From the NCBI RefSeq assembly GCF_002222055.1, contig NZ_MUGS01000005.1, forward strand, positions 249,319 to 313,318: DNA of 64,000 bases, read 5' to 3'. Within the stretch, counting starts at the first letter, position 1; every line of letters begins with the position of its first letter. The notes beneath the pieces are model-generated. The model was not told the origin of the DNA. It ran no database searches and saw only the letters and a program-made list of their open reading frames with translations. The position numbers were made by a program, and so were the translations under genes. This document shows positions 34,040-43,796 of the stretch, one piece after another. The DNA is from Flavobacterium araucananum (GTDB taxonomy: Bacteria > Bacteroidota > Bacteroidia > Flavobacteriales > Flavobacteriaceae).

Positions 34040-35062
34040 ATGAAATTACTTCGAAAAATACTTTTCCCGTTTGCCATTTTATACGGATTCATAACTACAA
34101 TCAGGAACCTTCTTTTTGACAAAGGAATTCTAAAATCGAATTCATTTGATATTCCTGTTATTGCGGTTGGAAACCTAAGTGTTGGCGGAACCGGAAAAAC
34201 TCCTCAAATAGAATATCTTATCAGATTACTTTCAGTCCAATATAAAGTGGCGACCTTAAGCCGTGGTTATAAACGTAAATCAGAAGGTTTTGTATTGGCC
34301 AGTTCAACTTCAAATGCTGAAATTTTAGGTGATGAACCCTTTCAGTTTTATCAAAAATTTCCCAATATTCAGGTAGCAGTTGATGCTGACAGAACAAACG
34401 GAATCACACAATTGCTTTCGCAAAATAAAAAGCCACAAGTAATTTTATTAGACGATGCATATCAGCATCGAAAAGTAAAAGCAGGATTTTATATTTTGCT
34501 AAGCTCTTATGACGATTTATATGCAGATGATTTTATGTTGCCAACAGGTAATTTGCGCGAAAGCAGGAGTGGAGCCAACAGAGCAAATATTGTAATTGTA
34601 ACCAAATGTCCAAAAGATTTATCAGAGATAAAGCAAGAGGAGATTCGTTTGAAATTAAAAGTTTCTTGTTCGCAACAAATCTACTTTACGTTTATAGATT
34701 ATGATGATGCCATATATGGTAAGGATGAAAAAATAGCAGTGAATACAATCAAAAAGGAGTCGAAATTACTTCTTGCAGGAATTGCAAAACCAACACCCTT
34801 TTTTGAGTATCTGAAAAGTGAAAATGACGAATGTTTAACTTTTCCGGATCATCATAATTTCTCTGATTCAGATTTAGAAACCATTCAAAAGAAAGCTCAA
34901 AATAAAAAAATCATCACTACAGAAAAAGATTATGTTCGCCTAAAAGATGTTGAAGTACTCTCGCAATTATATTACTTGCCTATAAAAAGTACCTTTATCA
35001 AGCACCAGCAAAATTTTGATGCCACAATTTTAGAATATGTCAAAGTCAATTTAGATTCGTAG
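34040..35062 (+). CDS. lpxK: Tetraacyldisaccharide 4'-kinase LpxK
   Basis: 340 aa. Phosphorylates the 4' position of the lipid A disaccharide at the inner membrane. P-loop AVGNLSVGGTGKTP (residues ~46-59), SRGYKRKSEGF, DEPFQFYQKF and LLDDAYQHRKV are all family motifs; an N-terminal amphipathic/hydrophobic segment anchors it. Located 4 nt behind the toxin gene, so at least part of its transcription may come from the toxin-antitoxin promoter. No separate promoter is evident in the 4-nt gap, but one could lie inside the toxin gene. Confidence 0.95.
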   Translation: MKLLRKILFPFAILYGFITTIRNLLFDKGILKSNSFDIPVIAVGNLSVGGTGKTPQIEYLIRLLSVQYKVATLSRGYKRKSEGFVLASSTSNAEILGDEPFQFYQKFPNIQVAVDADRTNGITQLLSQNKKPQVILLDDAYQHRKVKAGFYILLSSYDDLYADDFMLPTGNLRESRSGANRANIVIVTKCPKDLSEIKQEEIRLKLKVSCSQQIYFTFIDYDDAIYGKDEKIAVNTIKKESKLLLAGIAKPTPFFEYLKSENDECLTFPDHHNFSDSDLETIQKKAQNKKIITTEKDYVRLKDVEVLSQLYYLPIKSTFIKHQQNFDATILEYVKVNLDS

Positions 35063-35091
35063 CGACTTAAACGTAACAGATTTAGAAAACC

Positions 35092-37263
35092 CTAATCGAA
35101 AAACCGGGCAATTATACTATAAAACTCATCCGGAACAAATGGTTTTGTGATCACATCATTCATGCCATAAGACAAGAGCATGTCTCTGTTTTCGTCAAGC
35201 GAAATAGCCGTTAAAGCAATAATTGGAGTTGTTTTGTCAAATTCCCTAATTAGCTTTGTAGCCGTTGTTCCGTTAATTCCGGGCAAATGAACATCCATTA
35301 AAATCATATCAAAGCGTTTAACTTTCAAAAGTTCAACAGCATCTTCGCCGTTGTCGATAATTTCACACGTAATTGCTTTGTTTTCGAGCATTTTTCGCGT
35401 AATCATCTGATTGATTTTGTTGTCTTCTATCAGTAAAATCGATTTATGTTTTAATTGAGTATCACTGTATGGTTTTTTTTCTTCTACCACTTCTAGAGGT
35501 TCTGTGTTGATTTTAAAATCTAATTTAAAGGTAAAAGTAGAGCCTTTGCCAACTTCGCTTTTTAGTTTAATTTCTCCACCCAAAAGCTCGATTAATTTTT
35601 TGACAATGGTAAGTCCTAATCCCGTTCCGCCATATTTACGATTAACCTCAATAGATCCTTGCGAGAAACTTTCAAAAACAGTCTGTAATTTATCTTCAGG
35701 GATACCAATTCCCGTATCTACAATTTCAAAATATACTGTAGCGCTATCTTCGGTTATGGCATATAATTTTGCAATAACATTTACATGTCCGTTTTGTGTA
35801 AATTTTAAAGCATTGTTGATTAAATTCAGAATAATTTGAGATATTTTAGTAGGATCTCCAATTAGATTATCAGGAATAGTTTCGTCTATTTCGAGGTTAA
35901 AATAGTTTTTATTGGCAGTTGCAAGTTCCTTTAAGGAGCTTTGAATGTTAAAAAGCAGTTCTTTTAAATTGAAGCTAATATTCTCAATTTCAACTTTTGT
36001 CGAGTCAATTTTGTTGATTTCGAGAATTTCGTTGATAAAAGTAGTGAGATAATTTCCGGAGAATTTTAAAGACTCCAGATATTTTAACTGCGTTTTTTTA
36101 GGACTATCTTCAAGTAATAAATGTGTAATGCCATTGATCGCATTTAGGGGAGTTCGAAGTTCGTGGCTCACAGTTGATAAAAATTCTGAACGGGCTTTTG
36201 ATGCTTTTTCGGCTTTATTCTTAGCCAGAATAAGTTCTTTGTTTTTTTCTCTTAAAAGTAAATTATTCTGATTTCTAATGATATTGTTTTTATACAATGC
36301 TAAACTTAAAAGAGACAAAATCGAAATAAGGGCAATCGCCAAAATGCTTACTAATTTTGAATAACGATATGTTTTTAGCTGAATTTTCTCTTCGCTTTCG
36401 CGTTTTATTGTATTGTTTAAGGACTGATTTTTTTTGAATTTTTCGAACTCATTAAGGTCGAGTTTCGCGTTTTTTAATTTTAAAATATAATTCTCGATCT
36501 GATAGTGTTCGTCTAAATAAGAGTAGGCGAGATCAAAATTTTTATTTTGTTTGTAGTATTTGCTTATTGCTAAAATGATTTTTGATTTTTGCTGTAAATC
36601 ATTTGTTCGCTCATTATAATCTAAAGCATTATCAAAATAAATTATAGCAGAATCATTTCTTTTAAGTTGAGTTTCGATCAAACCAAGTTGATAATACGAA
36701 TTGGTTTTTGTTTTTAAGATAGAAGAATTATCAGGTTGCCGGGTTATTTCATAAAAAGCCTTGGCAGCCAATGGTAAGTTTTTATTTGTTTTTAAAGCTA
36801 CGGCCTTCTGGTAGTTAAGAACCTGAGCCTTATCAACCATCTTTAATTGTTTTAAAAGAGCATTGGCTTTTTTATAATAAAGATCGGCAGTTTCATAATC
36901 GCCTTTTGCAGTATTGGTTACCCCGATATAATGCAAGGCCAAAATTTTGGTACAGGTGGGTTTTAAATCCGTAAATAAAGAAACACTTTTATGAAAGTTT
37001 TTTAGTGCCTCTTCGTATTTTTTTTGATTGTAATAAATTTTTCCAAGCTTAAAGGTTTGATTGGCTAAACCCTCGGCATTATGACTTACTTCGCAAAAAT
37101 CGATTGACTTTTTAGTATGAAAAACCGCTTGGTCGTAATTTTTATTGTTAAGATTGTTTTTTACTAACTTATTGTAATAGATAACACTATCTGTATTCTT
37201 TTTGGTTTGAGAATACAAAAACGAATGAAGGATACAAAAAAGAATAAAAAAGTAGTATTTCAT
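35092..37263 (-). CDS. Hybrid sensor histidine kinase with TPR sensor region and receiver domain
   Basis: 723 aa. Signal peptide (FLYS-QT), periplasmic TPR repeats (residues ~20-270), one transmembrane helix (LVSILAIALISILSLLSLAL), coiled coil, HisKA with STVSHELRTPLNAI, HATPase with NNALKFTQNG, DTGIGIP and GGTGLGLTIV, and a C-terminal receiver domain with ILLIEDN, phospho-acceptor Asp in ILMDVHLPG, and TKPF. The receiver is fused, so a phosphorelay to an unlinked protein is likely. No response regulator gene is adjacent. It lies 26 nt after gap on the same strand, so co-transcription is possible. Confidence 0.9.
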   Translation of the reverse strand: MKYYFFILFCILHSFLYSQTKKNTDSVIYYNKLVKNNLNNKNYDQAVFHTKKSIDFCEVSHNAEGLANQTFKLGKIYYNQKKYEEALKNFHKSVSLFTDLKPTCTKILALHYIGVTNTAKGDYETADLYYKKANALLKQLKMVDKAQVLNYQKAVALKTNKNLPLAAKAFYEITRQPDNSSILKTKTNSYYQLGLIETQLKRNDSAIIYFDNALDYNERTNDLQQKSKIILAISKYYKQNKNFDLAYSYLDEHYQIENYILKLKNAKLDLNEFEKFKKNQSLNNTIKRESEEKIQLKTYRYSKLVSILAIALISILSLLSLALYKNNIIRNQNNLLLREKNKELILAKNKAEKASKARSEFLSTVSHELRTPLNAINGITHLLLEDSPKKTQLKYLESLKFSGNYLTTFINEILEINKIDSTKVEIENISFNLKELLFNIQSSLKELATANKNYFNLEIDETIPDNLIGDPTKISQIILNLINNALKFTQNGHVNVIAKLYAITEDSATVYFEIVDTGIGIPEDKLQTVFESFSQGSIEVNRKYGGTGLGLTIVKKLIELLGGEIKLKSEVGKGSTFTFKLDFKINTEPLEVVEEKKPYSDTQLKHKSILLIEDNKINQMITRKMLENKAITCEIIDNGEDAVELLKVKRFDMILMDVHLPGINGTTATKLIREFDKTTPIIALTAISLDENRDMLLSYGMNDVITKPFVPDEFYSIIARFFD

Positions 37264-37289
37264 GTATGGCTATGCTTTTACAATGAATC

Positions 37290-38288
37290 TTATGTTTTTC
37301 GTATAAGCAAAATCAAATCGATTAATCTTGATGAATATCCAATTTCGTTGTCATACCAACCCACAACTTTTACCATTTTGTCTATAACGGAAGTTAATTG
37401 TGCGTCAAACAAACACGAATGTGTGTTACCAATTACATCAACAGAAACGATAGGATCTTCTGTGTAATCTAATATTCCTTTTAAATTTGTTTTTGAGGCT
37501 TCTTGAAATGCTTTATTTATTTCTTCTATTGTTACAGCACGTTTTACATTAAACGTGATATCTGTCAATGAACCATCGGGAACGGGAACACGAATTCCAC
37601 AACCTCCGATTTTTTCATGCAATTTAGGAAAAATTTTCGTTAATGCCTTAGCTGCACCTGTAGTTGTTGGAACAATTGACTGACTGGCGCCTCTTGCGCG
37701 GCGTAAATCCTTATGTGGCTGGTCGTGAAGACTTTGATCCGTCGTGTAAGAATGTATCGTTGTAATATAAGCTTGCTCAATTCCGCATAATTCATCGATG
37801 ATTTTGATCATCGGAGCAGCATTATTCGTGGTACAACTTGCATTTGAAACAATGTTTTCATTTCCGTCCAGGATATCCTCGTTGACCCCTAAAACGACTG
37901 TTTTTATCGTATCAACTTCAGATGGAGCAGAAAGAATTACTTTTTTTGCTCCCGCTTCAAGATGTGCATTTAGCTCTTCGTGTGTTTTGTATTTTCCTGT
38001 AGATTCTATTACAAAATCGATATTATGGCTTTTCCAGTCTAAATTTGAAATCTTTTTTTCATGAAAAAACAAGTAATGTTTTTCATTTACAATAATCCCT
38101 TCTTCGTCATGACTAACTTTAAAAGGTAATACACCATGAATACTGTCGTATTTTATCAAATGCGCCATGGTTTTATTGTCTGCAATGTCGTTTATCGCAA
38201 CGACTTCAATTTCAGGATGGTTTAAAAGTAATCGGAATAAATTTCTGCCAATTCTTCCAAAACCATTAATAGCAATTCTTGTTTTCAA
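37290..38288 (-). CDS. gap: Glyceraldehyde-3-phosphate dehydrogenase
   Basis: 332 aa, normal length. AINGFGRIGRNLFRLL starts the Rossmann fold; AINDIADNKTMAHLIKYDS fits NAD-type cofactor specificity; the active Cys is in SNASCTTN with the His in TIHSYTTDQ; RRARGASQSIVPTTTGAAKA follows. Catalyses the oxidative phosphorylation step of glycolysis. Bacteroidota genomes often carry two Gap proteins; whether this is the main glycolytic copy or a paralogue cannot be told from the window. The next gene downstream is the histidine kinase. Confidence 0.95.
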   Translation of the reverse strand: MKTRIAINGFGRIGRNLFRLLLNHPEIEVVAINDIADNKTMAHLIKYDSIHGVLPFKVSHDEEGIIVNEKHYLFFHEKKISNLDWKSHNIDFVIESTGKYKTHEELNAHLEAGAKKVILSAPSEVDTIKTVVLGVNEDILDGNENIVSNASCTTNNAAPMIKIIDELCGIEQAYITTIHSYTTDQSLHDQPHKDLRRARGASQSIVPTTTGAAKALTKIFPKLHEKIGGCGIRVPVPDGSLTDITFNVKRAVTIEEINKAFQEASKTNLKGILDYTEDPIVSVDVIGNTHSCLFDAQLTSVIDKMVKVVGWYDNEIGYSSRLIDLILLIRKT

Positions 38289-38310
38289 TCCTTTGATGAT
38301 TTGTTTAGTC

Positions 38311-38369
38311 GTTCAGTTGTTTAATTGCTTTATCGTGTATTAACGATTAAACAATTAAACAGTAAAACG
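38311..38369. repeat. Long imperfect hairpin between lipA and gap
   Basis: TGTTTAATTG (38318-38327) pairs with CAATTAAACA (38352-38361), extended by TCGT/ACGA (38333-38336, 38343-38346) and by GTT/AAC outside. May act as a terminator for lack of any other between lipA and gap. Confidence 0.6.
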
Positions 38370-38380
38370 AATAACATTTT

Positions 38381-39247
38381 TTATAAAATATGTTTTTGTG
38401 CTTTGTATGAAGAACGAACCAGTGGTCCGCTTTCGACATGACGGAAACCTAACTCAAGACCAAATTTTTCGTATTTGGCAAATTGATCAGGCGTTATAAA
38501 TTCTTTTACTGGCAAATGTTTTTTACTGGGCTGTAGGTATTGACCAATAGTAACAACATCAACATTTGCGTGGCGTAAATCAGTCATCGTCTGGAAAACT
38601 TCTTCTTCAGTTTCTCCAAGACCTAACATAATTCCAGATTTGGTTCTGTTTATTCCTTTTTCTTTCAGGTAACGTAAAACTTCTAAACTACGATCGTATT
38701 TTGCCTGAATACGTACTTCGCGGGTCAAACGGCGAACCGTTTCAACATTGTGAGATACCACTTCAGGATTTGCTTCTACAATTCGGTCCAGGTTTCTTTC
38801 GATTCCTTGAAAATCAGGAATTAAAGTTTCCAGAGTTGTATTTGGGTTCATTCGTCGAATTGCCTTTACGGTTTCAATCCAGATAATAGAACCTCCATCT
38901 TTCAAATCATCTCTGTCAACACTTGTAATTACAGCATGTTTAATATTCATGATTTTTATAGAACGCGCTACTTTTTCAGGTTCGTCCCAATCGACCGTTT
39001 CAGGTCTTCCGGTTTTTACACCGCAAAATCCACAAGAACGTGTACAAACGTTTCCTAAAATCATAAAAGTAGCAGTTCCTTCGCCCCAGCATTCTCCCAT
39101 ATTTGGGCAACTTCCTGAGGTACAAATCGTGTTTAAGCTGTATTTATCGACTAAACCGCGAAGTTCAGTATATTTTTGTCCAATTGGAAGTTTAACCTTT
39201 AACCATTTAGGTTTTCCAGTTGGTATATTTTCAATGACTGTTTCCAT
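38381..39247 (-). CDS. lipA: Lipoyl synthase
   Basis: 288 aa radical SAM enzyme that inserts two sulfurs into octanoyl-lipoyl domains. Both iron-sulfur motifs are complete: [12 protein letters not shown] (auxiliary cluster) and CTRSCGFC (CxxxCxxC SAM cluster). Further markers are GDDLKDGG-type [20 protein letters not shown] and the C-terminal [10 protein letters not shown] with the conserved Ser ligand. Length is normal. A minus-strand TATCTTTG (39273-39266) provides a likely promoter just upstream. Confidence 0.97.
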   Translation of the reverse strand: METVIENIPTGKPKWLKVKLPIGQKYTELRGLVDKYSLNTICTSGSCPNMGECWGEGTATFMILGNVCTRSCGFCGVKTGRPETVDWDEPEKVARSIKIMNIKHAVITSVDRDDLKDGGSIIWIETVKAIRRMNPNTTLETLIPDFQGIERNLDRIVEANPEVVSHNVETVRRLTREVRIQAKYDRSLEVLRYLKEKGINRTKSGIMLGLGETEEEVFQTMTDLRHANVDVVTIGQYLQPSKKHLPVKEFITPDQFAKYEKFGLELGFRHVESGPLVRSSYKAQKHIL

Positions 39248-39265
39248 ATATCAATATTCAAAGTA

Positions 39266-39273
39266 CAAAGATA
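39266..39273 (-). promoter_or_regulatory. Candidate lipA -7 element
   Basis: TATCTTTG on the minus strand, 18 nt before the start codon. No clear -33 TTG. Confidence 0.5.
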
Positions 39274-39541
39274 AGGAATGTAGTTTATTTGGAGATTCGT
39301 TTAAGATTTAATTTGGCATTGATCTCTTTGCAATTATAAAAACTGTTTTGAAGATAGTTTTAACACTGTGTTAAATTATTGTTTTTTAATCAGAATACAG
39401 ATTTAAATAGTTTCTTTTTGTTCGTTTTTTTAAAGAAGAAGAATAATTATGACAGTAGTCTGATTTTTACTCGTTTAATATTTATATCTTTATTTGTTAT
39501 AAAATGAATTCAATAGAAATAAAAATACGTAAACATTGTAA

Positions 39542-39549
39542 TACATTTG
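39542..39549 (+). promoter_or_regulatory. Candidate -7 element of the M48 protease gene
   Basis: TACATTTG fits TAnnTTTG, 25 nt before the ATG. Confidence 0.45.
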
Positions 39550-39574
39550 TTGTTAAATTGTAATAATAAAAAAC

Positions 39575-40438
39575 ATGAAAAAGAAATTTATTGTATTAGG
39601 AGTTTTGCTGGCCACTTTTGGTTTTACTAAAATGAATGCACAGATTAATTTTGGAGACAAAGCTATAGGTGCAGTTCAAAAAGGAGTACAGGGTTTTACT
39701 TTTAGTAATGCTGATGCAGCTGCATTGTCTAAAGCTGCTGTTGATAAAATGGATGCTGAACATGAAGTTGCAAGCGCAACAGATCCTTACACTTTAAGAT
39801 TGAACAGGGTGTTTGGAAAACATACTGCCGGAGATGGTTATACTTTAAACTATAAAGTGTATAAACTAAAAGAAGTAAATGCTTTTGCTACTGCTGACGG
39901 AAGTGTGCGTGTATATTCCGGACTTATGGATATCATGGACGATAATGAATTATTGGCTGTAATTGGTCATGAAATTGGTCACGTTGCCAATCATGATTCT
40001 CAGGATGCTATAAAAGCAGCTTACAAAAAAGAAGCTTTAATGGATGCTGCAGCATCACAGTCGACAAAATTGGCGACAGTAACAGACAGCCAGTTAGGAA
40101 AAATAGGAAGTTCTATTATCGATAGTAAATTTAGCCGTAAGCAAGAATCTGAAGCTGATTTGTTTTCGTATGATTTCCTGAAAAAGAATGGTTACAACGT
40201 AAATGCCGAAGAATCTGCTTTTAGGATTTTGGCCAAAATGAGCGAAGGAATAGAAGCTTCATTTATCGACCAGATGATGAGTTCGCATCCGGATTCAAAA
40301 CAAAGAGCGGATGATGCCAAAAAAAGAGCCGAAAAAGATGGTTTGTATAAAGCGTATGTGCAACAAAAAATTGTAAATACAGCTCCTGTAACAACAACTA
40401 AAAAAGCGACAACTAAGAAAACAACTAAAAAGAAATAA
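39575..40438 (+). CDS. Exported M48-family zinc metalloprotease
   Basis: 287 aa with a signal peptide (cleavage near MNA-QI). The zinc motif is VIGHEIGHVANHDS (HExxH, residues ~132-136), with the third ligand Glu in SRKQESEADLFSYDFL. This is the LoiP/YcaL-like periplasmic group used in envelope protein quality control. The C-terminus is a low-complexity Thr/Lys tail (TTKKATTKKTTKKK). Monocistronic, with a terminator immediately downstream. Confidence 0.88.
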   Translation: MKKKFIVLGVLLATFGFTKMNAQINFGDKAIGAVQKGVQGFTFSNADAAALSKAAVDKMDAEHEVASATDPYTLRLNRVFGKHTAGDGYTLNYKVYKLKEVNAFATADGSVRVYSGLMDIMDDNELLAVIGHEIGHVANHDSQDAIKAAYKKEALMDAAASQSTKLATVTDSQLGKIGSSIIDSKFSRKQESEADLFSYDFLKKNGYNVNAEESAFRILAKMSEGIEASFIDQMMSSHPDSKQRADDAKKRAEKDGLYKAYVQQKIVNTAPVTTTKKATTKKTTKKK

Positions 40439-40457
40439 TAATTTCTGATAGAAAAAT

Positions 40458-40498
40458 AAACCCCGACAAGTTTTAGAAAAATTTGTCGGGGTTTTATT
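40458..40498. terminator. Bidirectional terminator after the M48 gene
   Basis: AAACCCCGACAA (40458-40469) pairs with TTGTCGGGGTTT (40483-40494), followed by T-rich sequence. Confidence 0.88.
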
Positions 40499-40505
40499 TT
40501 TAAGA

Positions 40506-40886
40506 CTAACCTAAAACGTGGTAAGCCAATACTTTTTGTACCTCGTAAACATTTACAGATTTGTTAAATTGCTTTACAATACTTGGTTGTAGTTCGCTCG
40601 CAACCCAAATTTTTAATTCGGCATCCAGATCAAATGTTCCGGCAGTTTCTACACTAAAACGCGTAATACTTTTGTAAGCAATCGATTTGTACTCTGTTTT
40701 ACTACCTGTTATCCCTTGTACATCAACAAGAATAAGTCTTTTGTTCGTAAATACAAAAGTATCACGGATTAGTTTAAAACCCATTTCGATTTCTTCGTTA
40801 TCAGTCAAAAGCTGTCCGTATTTTTTAAGTAAATCTTCCTGGCTTACTGAACCAGCGTTGCCTAGAATAGCTGAAAATATTCCCAT
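40506..40886 (-). CDS. Bacterial PH-domain protein (bPH_1/DUF1696-type)
   Basis: 126 aa, a single domain. LTDNEEIEMGFKLIRDTFVF, TNKRLILVDVQGITGSKTEY and YKSITRFSVETAGTFDLDAE are typical of the bacterial pleckstrin-homology fold of PF08000. Function in bacteria is not established. Monocistronic. Confidence 0.82.
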   Translation of the reverse strand: MGIFSAILGNAGSVSQEDLLKKYGQLLTDNEEIEMGFKLIRDTFVFTNKRLILVDVQGITGSKTEYKSIAYKSITRFSVETAGTFDLDAELKIWVASELQPSIVKQFNKSVNVYEVQKVLAYHVLG

Positions 40887-41046
40887 TTTTTAGATTTTAA
40901 TTTTAATAGATTTAGTTTTCCTTTTAAGGAGTGGTAAAAGTAATTAAAATTAAAATAATACTCATTTTCTGCCCTTAAGAGATTAAGGAAAATTAAGCTT
41001 AGGTTTTTTGCGATTAATCTCGAATACTTTAATAAATCCCCATAAA

Positions 41047-41076
41047 AAAAGCAGAACGTTAGTTCTGCTTTTCCTT
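41047..41076 (-). terminator. Terminator of tonB
   Basis: AAAAGCAGAAC (41047-41057) and GTTCTGCTTTT (41062-41072) with GTTA loop; A-run at 41044-41050 serves the minus strand. Confidence 0.88.
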
Positions 41077-41078
41077 TT

Positions 41079-41909
41079 TTATTCTACTTCCGTTTTTATA
41101 GTGATTGGAAGGTTATAGGCAGTTCGAACTGCTTTCCCGTTTAATACTCCGGGAATCCATTTTGTTTTTAATGATTTTAAAACCCTTACAGCTTCTTTTC
41201 CAATTCCGTAACCCGGATCGTTTTTTACCATGATATCAGTAATAGAACCATCTTTTTCGATCACAAATGAAACGTACACTTTTAAGGTTCTTTCAGCATC
41301 CAATTCAGGTCTGTTGAAATTGTTTCCTACATAAGTGTAGAATTTAGCCATTCCGCCTGGAAATTCAGGCAATTTGTCAAGAACGTTAGTGTTTACAATG
41401 CCGCTTCCGTTGTCAATAGGTTCAGGGACAACCGTATCTCCACTGCCACTTGTTGGCAATACATTTACTGATGTTCCGGCTCCGGCATTTGCATTGTCAA
41501 CAACAGGAGTGTTTTCTCTGTTTGTTGCAATAACTGCTTGCGTAGCCTGATCTACAGGGGCTACAACGGGATTTGACAGTTGTGTACTTGTAGATGCAGC
41601 TGCAGTTGTACTTTGTTGTGGCGGAGCGATTGGTTTTGGCGTTACAGGTTCAACAGGTATGGGAGTTATGTTTACCGGTGTTAGCGGTTCATAAATCACA
41701 GGTTCTGTCTCTACGGGATCTGCGGTCCCAAATTTGTTGATTAACATTGATACACTTCCTAAAGCTGCCAATAATAGCAAACCCATAAATAGAGCGGTAA
41801 CGGTAGTTTTAGAATTCTCCTGGCGTAATTGATACGCACCGTACTCTTTGTTTTTGTTTTCGAAAACAAGGTTAGTCCAGCTTGCTTCGTAGATACTTGA
41901 TTTAGACAT
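41079..41909 (-). CDS. Energy transducer TonB
   Basis: 276 aa. Cytoplasmic N-terminus with NKEYGAYQLRQ (typical of Bacteroidota TonB), one membrane helix (TVTALFMGLLLLAALGSVSML), a Pro-rich periplasmic linker (EPLTPVNITPIPVEPVTPKP and following), and the TonB C-terminal domain (residues ~180-276) with EFPGGMAKFYTYVGNNFNRP and IEKDGSITDIMV. It drives uptake by TonB-dependent receptors such as the ones in this window. ExbB/ExbD are not adjacent. Monocistronic. Confidence 0.92.
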   Translation of the reverse strand: MSKSSIYEASWTNLVFENKNKEYGAYQLRQENSKTTVTALFMGLLLLAALGSVSMLINKFGTADPVETEPVIYEPLTPVNITPIPVEPVTPKPIAPPQQSTTAAASTSTQLSNPVVAPVDQATQAVIATNRENTPVVDNANAGAGTSVNVLPTSGSGDTVVPEPIDNGSGIVNTNVLDKLPEFPGGMAKFYTYVGNNFNRPELDAERTLKVYVSFVIEKDGSITDIMVKNDPGYGIGKEAVRVLKSLKTKWIPGVLNGKAVRTAYNLPITIKTEVE

Positions 41910-42064
41910 AGTTTATGGATTTTAAGGTTAAGTAACGTTAAATCATAAGCGGTAAGGTTTTGGGTTTAGCTAACAACAGAGATGTTGTAGTTTTAATGTG
42001 TGGATAATTTACTTTTTTAAGAATAAAACAAACAATATCTTATTCTTTAACTAAAGATAATAAA

Positions 42065-42616
42065 TTATCTATTACGTTCGATGATTTCTGCTAATAATTT
42101 TTTAGCTCGAAGTAATTTTACTTTTACATTGCTCAAAGGCTCATTAATTTTAACAGCAATTTCCTGATAAGTCATTTCCTGAAAATAACGTAACTGAATT
42201 ACTTCCTGATAATGAGGTTTAAGTTCTTTGATACATTGTAGCAGGCGGGAAAGATTTTGCTCTTTGATTAAAGCATCTTCTGCAGATGGAGTAGTGTCGG
42301 CAATATTGTATGCCTGTTGGTCTTCGGTATCAGTGATTTCGATAAAAAGATTCGTTTTCTTTTTACGCAACAAATCAATGTATACATTTTTTGCGATCGC
42401 AATTAACCAGGTGTTAAATTGAAATTCTGAATTGTAAGTAGCGATTTTGTCAAAAGCTTTCGAAAAAGTTTCAATAGTGATATCTTCGGCAGTAGTTTCG
42501 TTTTCAGTACGTTTTAACATAAAACCGTACACTTCGTTCCAAAAATAATCTAATAAAAAAGTAAAGGCGATTTGATCGCCCTTTTTTGCTTTTTCTATTT
42601 TAGAATTTATTTCCAA
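42065..42616 (-). CDS. ECF-type RNA polymerase sigma factor
   Basis: 183 aa. Region 2: FTFLLDYFWNEVYGFMLKRT and AEDITIETFSKAFDKIATY; region 4: HYQEVIQLRYFQEMTYQEIA followed by NEPLSNVKVKLLRAKKLL. There is no adjacent anti-sigma gene, so its control is not visible. Its start overlaps the end of the glycosyltransferase gene by 10 nt on the same strand, so it is translated from the same transcript. Confidence 0.92.
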   Translation of the reverse strand: MEINSKIEKAKKGDQIAFTFLLDYFWNEVYGFMLKRTENETTAEDITIETFSKAFDKIATYNSEFQFNTWLIAIAKNVYIDLLRKKKTNLFIEITDTEDQQAYNIADTTPSAEDALIKEQNLSRLLQCIKELKPHYQEVIQLRYFQEMTYQEIAVKINEPLSNVKVKLLRAKKLLAEIIERNR

Positions 42617-43713
42617 TATACAGGTTTTGAAAAGATATTAGTTATAAAGATATTAATTTGCGTGAATATAAGCACGATTTCTACGATAGGAAACCAAACT
42701 TTCAGGTCATTTTCTCTTAATTTTCCTGCAGAAAATCCCATTACGATCCATGCAACCGTATAGCGGGTTGCTAAAATAGCCAATACAGCAATCCATTGAA
42801 ATTGAAATGCCAACAGTAGTATTGCCAATAGAAAGAAAAATAACTGCGAAGTAAAGAACAACCCTAATTGTAATTTATCAAAAGATTTATAATATTGAGC
42901 CGTAGATACATGTCTTCTTTTTTGTGTAAACCAGGCGCTATAAGTTTCTTTTGGTTTAGAATAAGTAAAACTTTCCGGTGCATAAGATATTGTAGTGTTG
43001 GCTTTGTTTGCTGCCTGATTTATAAACAAGTCATCATCGCCTGAACGTACCTGAATGTGTTCGATAAAACCATTTACATTAAAAAATTCCTCTTTTTTAT
43101 AGGCTAAATTACGTCCAACACCCATATAAGGAAGTCCTGCTTTTGCCCATGAAAAATATTGTACAGCTGTTAGAATGGTTTCAAAACGAATAATTTTATT
43201 CAATATAGAACGTTCTATTTTTTCGTAACCACCATATCCTAAAACGATTGTTTTTTCGGTTGTAAAATGCGATGTCATCGCAGTAATCCAATCTTTTGAA
43301 TTTGGATAACAATCTGCATCTGTAAACAGTAAATATTCTTTTTGCGAAGCTTTGATTCCTAATGTTAAAGCATACTTTTTATTTCCCCAAAAAGCCTCAT
43401 TGTTTTGTACTTTTACCAGACGAATGTTTGGATATTGTTGTTCAAATTGCTCGAAAACCTCTAAGGTTTCATCGCTTGAAGCATCATCAATTAGTACAAT
43501 TTCGAAATCAGGATAGTCTTGTTCTGCTAATAACGGAATGAATTTTTTAACGTTTTCTTCCTCATTTTTAGCACACACAATTACTGATACAGGAAGTTTT
43601 TTTTGAATGATCTCTTGTGGTTTCCCAAAAGCAAACTTTCCAAAAATTCCTAAGTAATAGAAAACCTGAATAAAAACAATAGCAATAAAGAAGTAAAATA
43701 AAGTTATAAGCAT
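42607..43713 (-). CDS. Membrane-bound family 2 glycosyltransferase
   Basis: 368 aa. N-terminal membrane helix, GT-A domain beginning VSVIVCAKNEEENVKKFIPL, with LIDDASSDET, the DAD (DxD) motif in LFTDADCYP, acidic SGDDDLF and the QKRRH acceptor motif, then two to three C-terminal membrane helices. This is a processive-type or lipid-linked GT2 layout. Acceptor unknown. Its last 10 nt overlap the ECF sigma gene, so the two are co-expressed. Confidence 0.88.
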   Translation of the reverse strand: MLITLFYFFIAIVFIQVFYYLGIFGKFAFGKPQEIIQKKLPVSVIVCAKNEEENVKKFIPLLAEQDYPDFEIVLIDDASSDETLEVFEQFEQQYPNIRLVKVQNNEAFWGNKKYALTLGIKASQKEYLLFTDADCYPNSKDWITAMTSHFTTEKTIVLGYGGYEKIERSILNKIIRFETILTAVQYFSWAKAGLPYMGVGRNLAYKKEEFFNVNGFIEHIQVRSGDDDLFINQAANKANTTISYAPESFTYSKPKETYSAWFTQKRRHVSTAQYYKSFDKLQLGLFFTSQLFFFLLAILLLAFQFQWIAVLAILATRYTVAWIVMGFSAGKLRENDLKVWFPIVEIVLIFTQINIFITNIFSKPVYWK

Positions 43714-43796
43714 CTGATTTTAATGTCTTTTAATTTCTGAATCTTGCGCGTGCAAATGTACTTATGAATTCCTAGATTTCAATGGCTAAAGCCGAT

